Shown piece after piece: positions 1-5,690 of a DNA stretch of 6,318 nt. Numbering within the stretch: position 1 is the first letter of the stretch; each line of letters starts with the position of its first letter. This DNA is from Saccharospirillum sp035704555 (GTDB taxonomy: Bacteria > Pseudomonadota > Gammaproteobacteria > Pseudomonadales > Natronospirillaceae). The stretch spans positions 1-6,318 of the forward strand of contig DASSWT010000168.1 of NCBI GenBank assembly GCA_035704555.1, written 5' to 3'. Position numbers and translations under genes: made by a program. The notes beneath the pieces are model-generated. The model was not told where the DNA came from, ran no database searches, and worked only from the letters and a program-made list of their open reading frames with translations.

Positions 1-314
1 TACCAGTTGGCCAGGGCGAAATTGAAATCGCTGCCTGCCTGTTTGCTGACCGCCTCAACCAACGGATGCCAGTGGGCAGGCCAGCCGTTCATCATTCTGG
101 TTTGCCCACTGTAACCGTAACGAACACCCACTTCGCCCAACCAGGCTTCCAGCCTGGGAATGGGGTGTTCCTGGCCGTAAACCCGCACCCGGCTCTGCTC
201 CCAGGGCAAATTCTCGACACAATCGTGCATCCAAGCCTCGGCGTTTGGCCACCAGTTCCGGTACACTTGCAGGCATCCCGATTGATCATCCAGTAAGGTT
301 TCGCAGGTTCTCAT
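1..314 (-). CDS. alkB: AlkB-family 2-oxoglutarate/Fe(II)-dependent dioxygenase, N-terminal part (cut by window edge)
   Basis: The frame is open from an ATG at 314-312 to the window edge, giving 104 complete codons and part of a Tyr codon. Visible family signatures are VYG (residues 45-47), PR (53-54), YGYSG (66-70), a Trp-Pro stretch at 78-79, and FNFALANW (97-104). This order matches the ALKBH2/3-like branch of AlkB, where VFG, PR, Y-x-SG and FNxxLxNxY precede the catalytic HxD...H iron triad. The triad and the 2-oxoglutarate-binding Arg would lie beyond the window, so catalytic competence cannot be judged. Family members oxidatively remove methyl groups from 1-methyladenine and 3-methylcytosine in DNA or RNA in the cytoplasm. 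The start leaves the usual short leader before the first strand. A GGA lies 7 nt upstream as a weak ribosome binding site. GTG at residue 17 is a possible alternative start. The start codon overlaps that of the divergent gene at 313. Family call is firm; exact substrate is unknown. Confidence 0.88.
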   Translation of the reverse strand, partial: MRTCETLLDDQSGCLQVYRNWWPNAEAWMHDCVENLPWEQSRVRVYGQEHPIPRLEAWLGEVGVRYGYSGQTRMMNGWPAHWHPLVEAVSKQAGSDFNFALANW

Positions 315-639
315 GTCTACATCCGCAGAAAGCGCCCAACAGTGGCTCTCCGAAAAACAGCCCTCTCTGGACGAAGTACAGCAAGTCGTCGCGCGTCTCG
401 AACAACGCATCAGCCAGCATCAGGGCGATGAAGACTCGATACAAGGCTCGGTCGATGCACTGATACTGCTGCAAGACCACATTGAATCGGAAAAGGCCCC
501 GGCCGACCAGACCCCCTCTACCGCAGATGCCCAGCTCGACAACGGCCGCCTGATCCCCGAGGCCGACCCGGTACAACTCGAAGACGACGTCAAACGCCGC
601 GCCTTCGAGGCCCTCAAAGACCAGTTCAAAGATTTATAA
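313..639 (+). CDS. Small acidic helical protein of unknown function (108 aa)
   Basis: I do not recognise this protein. It begins with ATG at 313, preceded by a weak CAGG (304-307) 5 nt upstream, and ends with TAA at 637-639. There is no signal peptide or membrane segment. Residues about 5-60 are rich in Gln, Glu, Ala and Leu with few helix breakers and look like one or two amphipathic helices (for example DEVQQVVARLEQRI near 20-33). A Pro/Ala/Asp-rich linker around 62-85 follows, and then a charged C-terminal helix ending in ALKDQFKDL. Overall charge is strongly acidic, suggesting a soluble cytoplasmic adaptor-like protein. Codon use resembles the neighbours and there is no internal Met, so the start is effectively fixed by the frame. 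Its start codon shares two base pairs with that of the divergent alkB gene, so the two could share control. Support for it being a real gene is the open frame, the protein-like composition and the gene-dense context. Confidence 0.72.
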   Translation: MSTSAESAQQWLSEKQPSLDEVQQVVARLEQRISQHQGDEDSIQGSVDALILLQDHIESEKAPADQTPSTADAQLDNGRLIPEADPVQLEDDVKRRAFEALKDQFKDL

Positions 640-660
640 ATTCCTCTCACACTGGCCGGA

Positions 661-707
661 AAACCGTCTAGGCTGAAGATAAATATGCTCAACTCAATTG
701 ACGGTTT
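661..707. repeat. Short inverted repeat, 8-bp arms, in the gap before the HD-GYP gene
   Basis: AAACCGTC (661-668) is exactly complementary to GACGGTTT (700-707), with 31 nt between. The right arm overlaps TTGACG (698-703), which resembles a -35 hexamer, and an 8-bp palindrome TCAATTGA (694-701). No good -10 hexamer follows at 16-18 nt, so I do not call a promoter. There is no T-run, so it is not an intrinsic terminator. It could be an operator or chance; an 8-bp match at this spacing is not rare. Confidence 0.25.
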
Positions 708-768
708 GCAAGCACGAATTCCAATCACCGCAATTGGCCCAGACTCCGTCTTTGAGCATTCGAAGTAA
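685..768 (+). CDS. Candidate 27-residue small ORF (doubtful)
   Basis: An ATG at 685 opens a 27-codon frame ending with TAA at 766-768, lying wholly in the gap between the 108-residue protein and the HD-GYP gene. The peptide starts MLNSIDGLQARIPITAIGPD and has no evident membrane segment or known motif. The upstream bases (GAAGATAAAT) give only a weak ribosome binding site. A frame this short appears often by chance, so this is a candidate upstream peptide only. It ends 50 nt before the HD-GYP start. Confidence 0.15.
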   Translation: MLNSIDGLQARIPITAIGPDSVFEHSK

Positions 769-805
769 CCCGTGATTAGTGCCCAGAGCAATAAACAGCC
801 GGGGC

Positions 806-810
806 GAGGG
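806..810 (+). promoter_or_regulatory. Ribosome binding site that supports a GTG start for the HD-GYP gene
   Basis: GAGGG lies 8 nt upstream of the GTG at 819, inside a G-rich run (801-810). It is the best Shine-Dalgarno match nearby. The start it supports places the first membrane helix at residues 9-33. The next in-frame ATG (residue 12) would cut into that helix. Confidence 0.6.
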
Positions 811-818
811 CTCAGTTT

Positions 819-3668
819 GTGTCACAGCGGTTTTACATTCCATTGCAATGGATGATCAGTGCTGCCATTACGCTGAGCCTACTGGCGCTCAGCCTCACGC
901 TGGTTACCCTGAGTTATCAAAGCACCCGGGAAACTCTGCTGTCGGCGACGGTATCTGCCGCCGAGAGCGCCTCTGATCTGCTGGATGGTCAGATCGATCA
1001 GTTGATTCAGCCGGTCGAGAGTATCGTCGCCCAACTGCAATATGACCCGCTGGTGTCCGCCGTGCGGTTTGAAGAACGCCTGAAGCGGGTGCCGGCATTG
1101 GCCCAGGTACTTGCCTCCAATGAAGTCATCAGCGCGGTGTATGTCGGTTATCCGGATGGCGACTTCCTGTTGCTCCGGCCGATTAACAACGAACGCGCCC
1201 GCCGCTTGCTGGAAGCGCCAGACGGTGCCCACTTTCTGCTGCAAAGCGTCGAACGTCGCGATGGCGAAACGCTGGGCCGGTGGGCCTGGTACGATGAAGA
1301 CGTTCGCCTGAACAGCATTGTCATTCGGCCCGAATACAGTTTCGACCCGCGAGGCCGACCCTGGTTTATTGATGCCGAAGCCAGTGACCAGCGCATTCTG
1401 ACCAACCCCTATGTGTTTTACACCACCGGTGAAATCGGCATCAGCCTGGCAAGCCAGTCAGCGACCGGAGCTATTCTGGCGGTGGATGCGTCTGTCGAGG
1501 ATTTGTCGTCGCAAGTGAACACCCTGTCACCGGTTCCGGGTACGCAACTGGCGCTGGTCAGTGAGGGGAACCGGGTGATTGGCTATGAGGATACGGAACG
1601 CCTGGTCCTGCCAGACAGCAACGGTGCTTTGCGACTTGCCCAACTTGCCGAACTGGGGCTGCCCGCGCTAAACGAAGTAGCCGCCAGCAATCAACCTTCA
1701 GGCACCCTGTTTCCGGTGACGATGGGTGACGAACCCGGTTTCGGGCTGTGGTCGCCGCTGTCGACCTTTGCCAGTGAAAACCTGCGCGTGCTGATGGCTG
1801 TACCTGAAGCCTCCTTGCTCGCAGACGCCAAGGCACTGCTGCGGCAACAGGTCGGGCTGTCTTTGCTGCTGGTCATATTATTGTTGCCCATTGGCTGGTG
1901 GCTGGGCAGCCGCATCGGCAAGCCGCTGCGCGAGCTGGCCGATCAGGTTGAAGCACTGGGCCGTTTTGAATTTGGCACCGAGATCAAAGGGGTGCATTCG
2001 AACATCCGGGAAGTGCATGACCTGGGGTTACACACCGAACGCATGGCGGGCATGATTTCCAATTTCAGCCGCATCAGCCAGACGCTTAACCGCTCGACCG
2101 ACCTGGATAAAATGATTGGCGAAGTGTTGAACGAACTGGCCAGCGCCGTGGGCGCAACCGATGCGGTGGTCTATCTGAATAACACGGAACAAACCCAGCT
2201 GATCCGGGCCGGGCATGTGGGTCCCAGCCGCGTCCCGGCGACCTTGCCACTGACGGCCGAGCCCGAGGTGGCTGTTATTGAAATCATGTCGCGCAAGAAC
2301 TACCGGCTGACCACCACAACCCTGATCAACCGAAGCAATCACCCCATCGGGGTGCTGGCATTGAACAGGCCCGAGCAGACGGCGTTCAGTGATGACCAGT
2401 TCGAACACTTTATGGATCGCATGGCAGGCTCTGTGGCCATCGCCATTGAAACCCGACGGTTGTTCAAGGAACAAAAAGCCTTGTTCGATGGCATCATCCG
2501 GTTGCTGGCCGATGCCATCGATACCAAATCGCCCTACACCGGCGGCCATTGTGACCGGGTGCCACAAATAGCCAATATTTTGCTCAACAAAGTCGAGGCA
2601 CAAACCGACGGCCCGTTCGCGGATTTCTCGCTGAACGCCGACGAACGCTATGAATTCACCATTGCCGCCTGGTTGCACGATTGCGGCAAAATCACCACGC
2701 CCGAGCACATTGTCGACAAGGCCACCAAACTGGAAACGCTCTATAACCGGGTGCATGAAATCCGCATGCGCTTTGAAGTGTTGCATCGTGATGCCGAGAT
2801 CGAGTACCTGGCGGATCTGAACAAGGGCGGTGACCCAACCTCGCTGGTGCAAAAACGCGACCGTCAGCAGGCTCAGTTGCAGGAAGACTTTGCCTTTATC
2901 GCCCGCATGAATCTGGGCAGCGAAACCCCGGTCAGTGATGACGACATCGACCGCATGACCCGAATCGGCGACCAGACCTGGTGGCGCCATTTCAGTGACC
3001 GCATTGGCCTGTCTTTCGACGAAGCCGAACGCGTCGGCCGGGAGCCGGAAGCACCGCTACCCTGCCTGGAATTGCTGCTGGCCAACAAGCGGGAACACCG
3101 GGAGCCCTGGGGCCGCTACCAGCCACCCGTGGAACCCAACCACCCCAATAACCGCTGGGGCTTTGATATGACGCTGCCGGAATATTCCGCCAACAATGGC
3201 GAGCGCTACAACCTCTCGATTCGAAAAGGCACGTTGAACGACGAAGAACGTTTCAAAATCAACAATCACATTGTTGAGACTTACCGCATGCTCACCACCC
3301 TGCCCTGGCCAAAACACCTGGCCCGGGTGCCGGACATTGCCGCCAATCACCACGAGCGGATGGATGGCAACGGTTACCCGCGCAAGCTGAAAGGCTCCAC
3401 GATGTCGGTCAGTGAACGCATTATGGCCATTGCCGACGTTTTCGAAGCCCTGACCGCTGCCGACCGGCCTTACAAGCCGGCCAAAACCCTGTCGGAGTCA
3501 CTCAACATTATGGTGTCGATGGCCCTGAGTGGTCACAGCGACCCGCAGCTACTGAAAGTCTTTATCGAAACCGGGGCCTATCGGACCTATGCGGTCGGCT
3601 TTCTAAAACACGAGCAATTGGACGAGGTTGATGAAGCCGCGCTGATTGAGCGACTCACCACCGCTTAA
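819..3668 (+). CDS. Membrane-bound Cache-HAMP-GAF-HD-GYP cyclic-di-GMP phosphodiesterase (949 aa)
   Basis: HD-GYP proteins hydrolyse cyclic di-GMP to pGpG and/or GMP, lowering this second messenger and favouring motility over biofilm. Domains in order: transmembrane helix at about 9-33; periplasmic double-Cache sensor at about 35-330, with the typical PRGRPWF at 177-183; second helix at about 344-363; HAMP-like linker at 364-415; GAF domain at about 425-545; HD-GYP from about 550 to 930. HD-GYP metal and catalytic residues are present: H577 in TGGHCDR, H620-D621 with K624 (HDCGK), H817, H844-H845 with E846, D849, G852-Y853-P854, and D873 in the IADVFEALTAADRPYK block. Tyr573 sits four residues before H577, where trinuclear enzymes of the PmGH type have Glu, so a two-metal site is more likely (inference). 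The stretch from about 640 to 802 is a large insertion between the HDxGK motif and the next metal His. The ligand of the Cache domain cannot be read from sequence. The gene is probably transcribed alone. Confidence 0.95.
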   Translation: MSQRFYIPLQWMISAAITLSLLALSLTLVTLSYQSTRETLLSATVSAAESASDLLDGQIDQLIQPVESIVAQLQYDPLVSAVRFEERLKRVPALAQVLASNEVISAVYVGYPDGDFLLLRPINNERARRLLEAPDGAHFLLQSVERRDGETLGRWAWYDEDVRLNSIVIRPEYSFDPRGRPWFIDAEASDQRILTNPYVFYTTGEIGISLASQSATGAILAVDASVEDLSSQVNTLSPVPGTQLALVSEGNRVIGYEDTERLVLPDSNGALRLAQLAELGLPALNEVAASNQPSGTLFPVTMGDEPGFGLWSPLSTFASENLRVLMAVPEASLLADAKALLRQQVGLSLLLVILLLPIGWWLGSRIGKPLRELADQVEALGRFEFGTEIKGVHSNIREVHDLGLHTERMAGMISNFSRISQTLNRSTDLDKMIGEVLNELASAVGATDAVVYLNNTEQTQLIRAGHVGPSRVPATLPLTAEPEVAVIEIMSRKNYRLTTTTLINRSNHPIGVLALNRPEQTAFSDDQFEHFMDRMAGSVAIAIETRRLFKEQKALFDGIIRLLADAIDTKSPYTGGHCDRVPQIANILLNKVEAQTDGPFADFSLNADERYEFTIAAWLHDCGKITTPEHIVDKATKLETLYNRVHEIRMRFEVLHRDAEIEYLADLNKGGDPTSLVQKRDRQQAQLQEDFAFIARMNLGSETPVSDDDIDRMTRIGDQTWWRHFSDRIGLSFDEAERVGREPEAPLPCLELLLANKREHREPWGRYQPPVEPNHPNNRWGFDMTLPEYSANNGERYNLSIRKGTLNDEERFKINNHIVETYRMLTTLPWPKHLARVPDIAANHHERMDGNGYPRKLKGSTMSVSERIMAIADVFEALTAADRPYKPAKTLSESLNIMVSMALSGHSDPQLLKVFIETGAYRTYAVGFLKHEQLDEVDEAALIERLTTA

Positions 3669-3692
3669 CCAGGCGGCATACCATGCCACCCT

Positions 3693-3729
3693 TGTGGCTG
3701 CTAGAATGCCCGCATTCGAATCAGCCACA
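3693..3729. repeat. Nested inverted repeat overlapping the promoter of the DUF2058 gene
   Basis: Outer arms TGTGGCTG (3693-3700) and CAGCCACA (3722-3729) are perfectly complementary. Inside them GAATGC (3704-3709) and GCATTC (3712-3717) are also perfectly complementary. As RNA it would fold as 8 bp, an asymmetric 3/4-nt internal loop, then 5 bp capped by CCCG. No T-run follows, so it is not a standard intrinsic terminator. It covers a likely -10 element (3702-3707), which is the layout expected of a repressor operator. It lies 24 bp past the HD-GYP stop, so an mRNA 3'-end hairpin for that gene is the alternative. Confidence 0.55.
3699..3707 (+). promoter_or_regulatory. Candidate extended -10 promoter for the DUF2058-peptidase operon
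   Basis: TG-C-TAGAAT matches the extended -10 pattern (TGnTATAAT) at five of six hexamer bases. No recognisable -35 hexamer lies 16-18 nt upstream, but extended -10 promoters can do without one. The predicted transcription start would be near 3714, about 30 nt before the ATG at 3746. The element lies inside the nested inverted repeat 3693-3729. Confidence 0.4.
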
Positions 3730-3745
3730 CGAGCAGGCATTTATT

Positions 3746-4291
3746 ATGGCAAAATCACTGGCAGACCAGCTTATGAAAGCTGGCCTGGTCGACAAGAACG
3801 CGGCCAAAAAAGCGGAGCGGGACAAGCGCAAGCAAAGCAAGCATCAGCACAAGGGCCCGACTGATGCCGACCTTGAAAAACAGGCGCGCTTGCAACGCGA
3901 ACGCGAAGAAAAAGCCGAGCGCGACCGCGAACTGAACCGGCAGCGGCAGGAAGCGGAAGAAGCCAAGGCGATGAAAGCCCAGGCGGCCCAGATGCTGGAG
4001 CAGAACGCACTGAGAGTTGAGGGCGACATTCGCTTCAGCTTTACCGATGCCCGCATCAACAAGATCAAACAACTCTATGTCAGCCAGGAGATTCAGGAGC
4101 AACTGGCCAAAGGCCGGGTGGCAATTTGCTCGGTCGATGACCGCTATGTTGTAGTAGCCAAGGCCGTGGCTGAAAAAATCGCGCAGCGTTTTGCCGAAGC
4201 CGTGATATTTTTAGCGGAACCGGATGCCAACCAGCCGGATGAAGACGACCCCTATGCCGACTTTGTGGTCCCCGACGATTTGATGTGGTAA
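3746..4291 (+). CDS. yaiL: DUF2058 / YaiL-family protein (181 aa)
   Basis: The N-terminus MAKSLADQLMKAGLVDKNAA and the C-terminus PYADFVVPDDLMW are hallmarks of the DUF2058 family, which includes E. coli YaiL, and the length fits. Residues about 16-85 form a very charged, Lys/Arg/Glu/Gln-rich helix that is likely a coiled coil. A compact C-terminal domain at about 88-165 carries IRFSFTDARINKIKQLYVS, followed by a segment typical of the family. An acidic tail at 169-178 precedes the conserved end. There is no signal peptide, so the protein is cytoplasmic. Family members are often labelled nucleoprotein or polynucleotide-associated; the biochemical role is not established. An upstream in-frame ATG at 3683 would add 21 residues. 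I reject it because the family starts at MAKSL, because AGG (3735-3737) lies 8 nt before 3746, and because the likely promoter is inside that extension. The gene is followed 17 nt later by the peptidase gene. Confidence 0.9.
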   Translation: MAKSLADQLMKAGLVDKNAAKKAERDKRKQSKHQHKGPTDADLEKQARLQREREEKAERDRELNRQRQEAEEAKAMKAQAAQMLEQNALRVEGDIRFSFTDARINKIKQLYVSQEIQEQLAKGRVAICSVDDRYVVVAKAVAEKIAQRFAEAVIFLAEPDANQPDEDDPYADFVVPDDLMW

Positions 4292-4293
4292 CC

Positions 4294-4297
4294 AGGA
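4294..4297 (+). promoter_or_regulatory. Ribosome binding site favouring ATG 4309 for the peptidase
   Basis: AGGA lies 11 nt before the ATG at 4309, just downstream of the DUF2058 stop (4289-4291). The alternative GTG at 4285 has no purine-rich sequence in the right place. It would prepend VVTRNPDP, which looks non-native before the typical MAQFDDFIDLL start. Confidence 0.5.
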
Positions 4298-4308
4298 ACC
4301 CCGACCCC

Positions 4309-5367
4309 ATGGCGCAATTTGACGATTTTATCGACCTGCTTAAAGTCCTGATCCGTGAACCCAGTGTGGTCGGGGCCGAGCATTCCTTTTTCCGGGTATT
4401 GCAGCGGGAGCTGGAAGAGCGCGGCGCCAATGTGACCTGGTATGAAGGTCTGCTGGTGGCCCAGGGTAACCAGCCCGACACCACCTATTTTTCCGCCCAC
4501 ATTGATCGCCACGGCCTGGTCTGCACCGGCCCGAACGAGTTCCAGTACGCGGCCTTTGTGGCCGGCAGCCGGTCGGATTTGCTGGGCAATTCGGTCTCGG
4601 AAGAGTTGATGCGAAAAATCGTTGATCGTTTCCCCAAAACACCGCTAATGGCCTATGAACCCTGGTCCGGCGCGTACCGGGGTGGCGGCACCATTGTCGA
4701 CAGCTACATCTGCGAACACCGCAACAACCTGATCTTCAACGTCGAAGGGCTCGACCACCTGGTCGCCGGCACACCGGTGGCGTTTCAGGATCGCCTTCTG
4801 CATCAGGACGGCCTGCTCAGCGGCCAGCTGGATAACGTACTCACCGCCGCCTGCCTGGTGCATCTGTTTTCACTCGGCTACCAGGGCACGGCTTTCTTTA
4901 CCGCCCAGGAAGAAGCCGGTCGCAGCTGGCGCTATCTGCTCGAATGGTTCCGCCGCTTCGGTGGCTCAACCAACCAGTTGGTCGTGGTCGATACCAGCCC
5001 CTACCCGGACCGAGCCAGCGCCGACATTCAGGATGTGGTGCTGCGCCACCGCGACGCCAACGCCGAGTTCAACCGCAACACCACCGAAAGCCTGGAAGCC
5101 CTGTGCCAGAGCGAAGGCATTCGCTACAGCTTCAAGGACGACTACATCGCCCAAAAGAATGCGGAGCTGGAAGCCAGCGGCCAAAAACCCCAGTCACTCG
5201 GCAGCACAGAACTCGGCCGCATCACCGCCGCCTCCAACGGCCTGGTTCACGGCACCACCCTGCAAATCCCAACCACCGGCTACCACACCATGCAGGAAAC
5301 TGCGCAAGTGACTGCGGTTCAGTCGTTTCTGCGGTTGCTTCAGGGGATCGGCCACTGCGTGGCCTGA
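4309..5367 (+). CDS. M42/M20-like zinc aminopeptidase family metallohydrolase (352 aa)
   Basis: The protein is a cytoplasmic metallopeptidase of the M42 (MH clan) type, expected to release N-terminal residues from peptides with a two-metal centre. Co-catalytic metal motifs are visible in order: H64 and D66 in SAHIDRHG, D175 in GQLDN (bridging Asp), E201-E202 in TAQEEAG (catalytic base and metal ligand), D228 in VVVDTS, and H326 in GYHTMQE. The region at about 72-170, between the first His and the bridging Asp, matches the extra beta domain inserted at this point in M42 enzymes. Length is normal for M42 (about 350). It has no signal peptide or membrane helix. Substrate specificity cannot be read from sequence, and some relatives are annotated only as M20/M25/M40 or M18-like hydrolases. 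It follows the DUF2058 gene by 17 bp on the same strand, so the two probably share a transcript. A structured repeat begins 36 bp after its stop. Confidence 0.87.
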   Translation: MAQFDDFIDLLKVLIREPSVVGAEHSFFRVLQRELEERGANVTWYEGLLVAQGNQPDTTYFSAHIDRHGLVCTGPNEFQYAAFVAGSRSDLLGNSVSEELMRKIVDRFPKTPLMAYEPWSGAYRGGGTIVDSYICEHRNNLIFNVEGLDHLVAGTPVAFQDRLLHQDGLLSGQLDNVLTAACLVHLFSLGYQGTAFFTAQEEAGRSWRYLLEWFRRFGGSTNQLVVVDTSPYPDRASADIQDVVLRHRDANAEFNRNTTESLEALCQSEGIRYSFKDDYIAQKNAELEASGQKPQSLGSTELGRITAASNGLVHGTTLQIPTTGYHTMQETAQVTAVQSFLRLLQGIGHCVA

Positions 5368-5402
5368 CAGGCCCGTTGTTTTTGGTTGGTTGCCAGGCGT
5401 TC

Positions 5403-5515
5403 GTGCCAGCTACCGGGTAGGCCTCTCCGGGGTCGGCGTAAACCCGTCCATGGGGCCTAGGCTTCGGCATCCATGCCTCAGACTACCCCGGAGAGGCCTA
5501 CCCGGCACCTGTCAC
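5403..5515 (+). repeat. Structured 113-bp dispersed repeat, copy 1 (downstream of the peptidase gene)
   Basis: A perfect 21-bp stem (5413-5433 with 5485-5505) extends outward, with mismatches at 5412/5506, 5410/5508 and 5406/5512, to 5403/5515. Inside lie hairpin A (5443-5454, loop TCCA at 5447-5450), the palindrome GCCTAGGC (5455-5462), and hairpin B (5462-5481, loop TCCA at 5470-5473, with two unpaired positions at 5464-5465 and 5478-5479). It aligns without gaps to the reverse complement of copy 2 at 83 of 113 positions by hand count. Similarity continues only on the gene-proximal side, over about 5382-5402, including GGTTGCCAGG. It lies 35 nt past the peptidase stop, in the same sense as that gene. 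It may be a 3'-end RNA structure, a terminator or a miniature mobile element. I do not recognise it as a named family. Confidence 0.85.
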
Positions 5516-5577
5516 TTGGTTTTGCAGCCACTTTAAAAAATACAGAAATGGTTGTGTTTGAAGTGCCAACCTGGCGA
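5516..5577. other. AT-richer spacer between the two structured repeats
   Basis: This 62-bp spacer includes an A/T-rich tract (TTTAAAAAATACAG, 5533-5546). I see no gene in it and no convincing promoter. On the minus strand the tract reads as a run of six T, but it lies more than 35 nt beyond the copy 2 stem, too far to serve as the U-tract of a standard terminator. The remaining gap sequence, 5368-5402 and 5691-5718, consists of the repeat-homologous tails and short unremarkable DNA. Confidence 0.5.
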
Positions 5578-5690
5578 GTTCCAGTGACTGGGTAGACCTG
5601 TGTGGGGAAGTCCGCAACATGGATGTTGCGGCCTAGGCTCCATGGATGGATTCACGCCGACCCCACACAGGTCTACCCAGTTGCTGGAAC
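5578..5690 (-). repeat. Structured 113-bp dispersed repeat, copy 2 (downstream of the LysR gene)
   Basis: A 30-bp stem pairs 5578-5607 with 5661-5690. The inner 21 bp are perfect, two G-T wobbles lie at 5585-5586/5682-5683, and seven further Watson-Crick pairs follow. Inside, read on the minus strand, are hairpin A (5650-5639, four pairs, loop TCCA), GCCTAGGC (5638-5631), and hairpin B (5631-5612, eight perfect pairs, loop TCCA). It is the reverse-oriented relative of copy 1. Relative to copy 1, five outer-stem pairs, one hairpin A pair and three hairpin B pairs differ by changes on both sides that keep pairing. The one-sided tail (about 5711-5691, minus strand) matches the tail of copy 1. 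It begins 28 nt past the LysR stop in the sense of that gene. Confidence 0.87.

Noticed and set aside
55..296. Three short ATG-started frames across the left edge
   Set aside because: They are shadows of the AlkB frame, which reaches the window edge and carries the YGYSG and FNFALANW signatures.
698..726. Sigma-70 promoter from TTGACG at 698-703
   Set aside because: No acceptable -10 hexamer is found at 16-18 nt (the 17-nt position reads CCAATC).
721..737. Small inverted repeat CCAAT/ATTGG
   Set aside because: Arms of 5 bp with a 7-nt loop are expected by chance.
286..791. Two minus-strand frames of 96 and 123 residues opposite the 108-residue gene
   Set aside because: Their composition is not protein-like (Ser/Arg-rich runs) and there is no motif. 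The plus-strand frame fits the start region and ends without overlapping another gene.
2028..2990. A 320-codon open frame on the minus strand inside the HD-GYP gene
   Set aside because: It lies antisense to a clear, motif-rich catalytic region. Its product shows no family signature, and long antisense frames are common in GC-rich coding DNA.
3683..3745. N-terminal extension of the DUF2058 protein to the ATG at 3683
   Set aside because: The family begins MAKSL. A ribosome binding site fits the ATG at 3746, and the likely promoter would fall inside the extension.
5403..5515. Ordinary intrinsic terminator for the peptidase gene
   Set aside because: The stem is far longer than usual, encloses a 51-nt structured interior, and is followed by CACCTGTCAC-type sequence rather than a T-run. 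A stop function is possible but not of the standard form.
5403..5690. CRISPR array, integron attC sites, or tRNA-like genes
   Set aside because: Two inverted copies with internal hairpins are not a direct-repeat array. The attC core motifs (GTTRRRY and RYYYAAC) are not at the ends, and no tRNA cloverleaf with T-loop or anticodon arm can be drawn.
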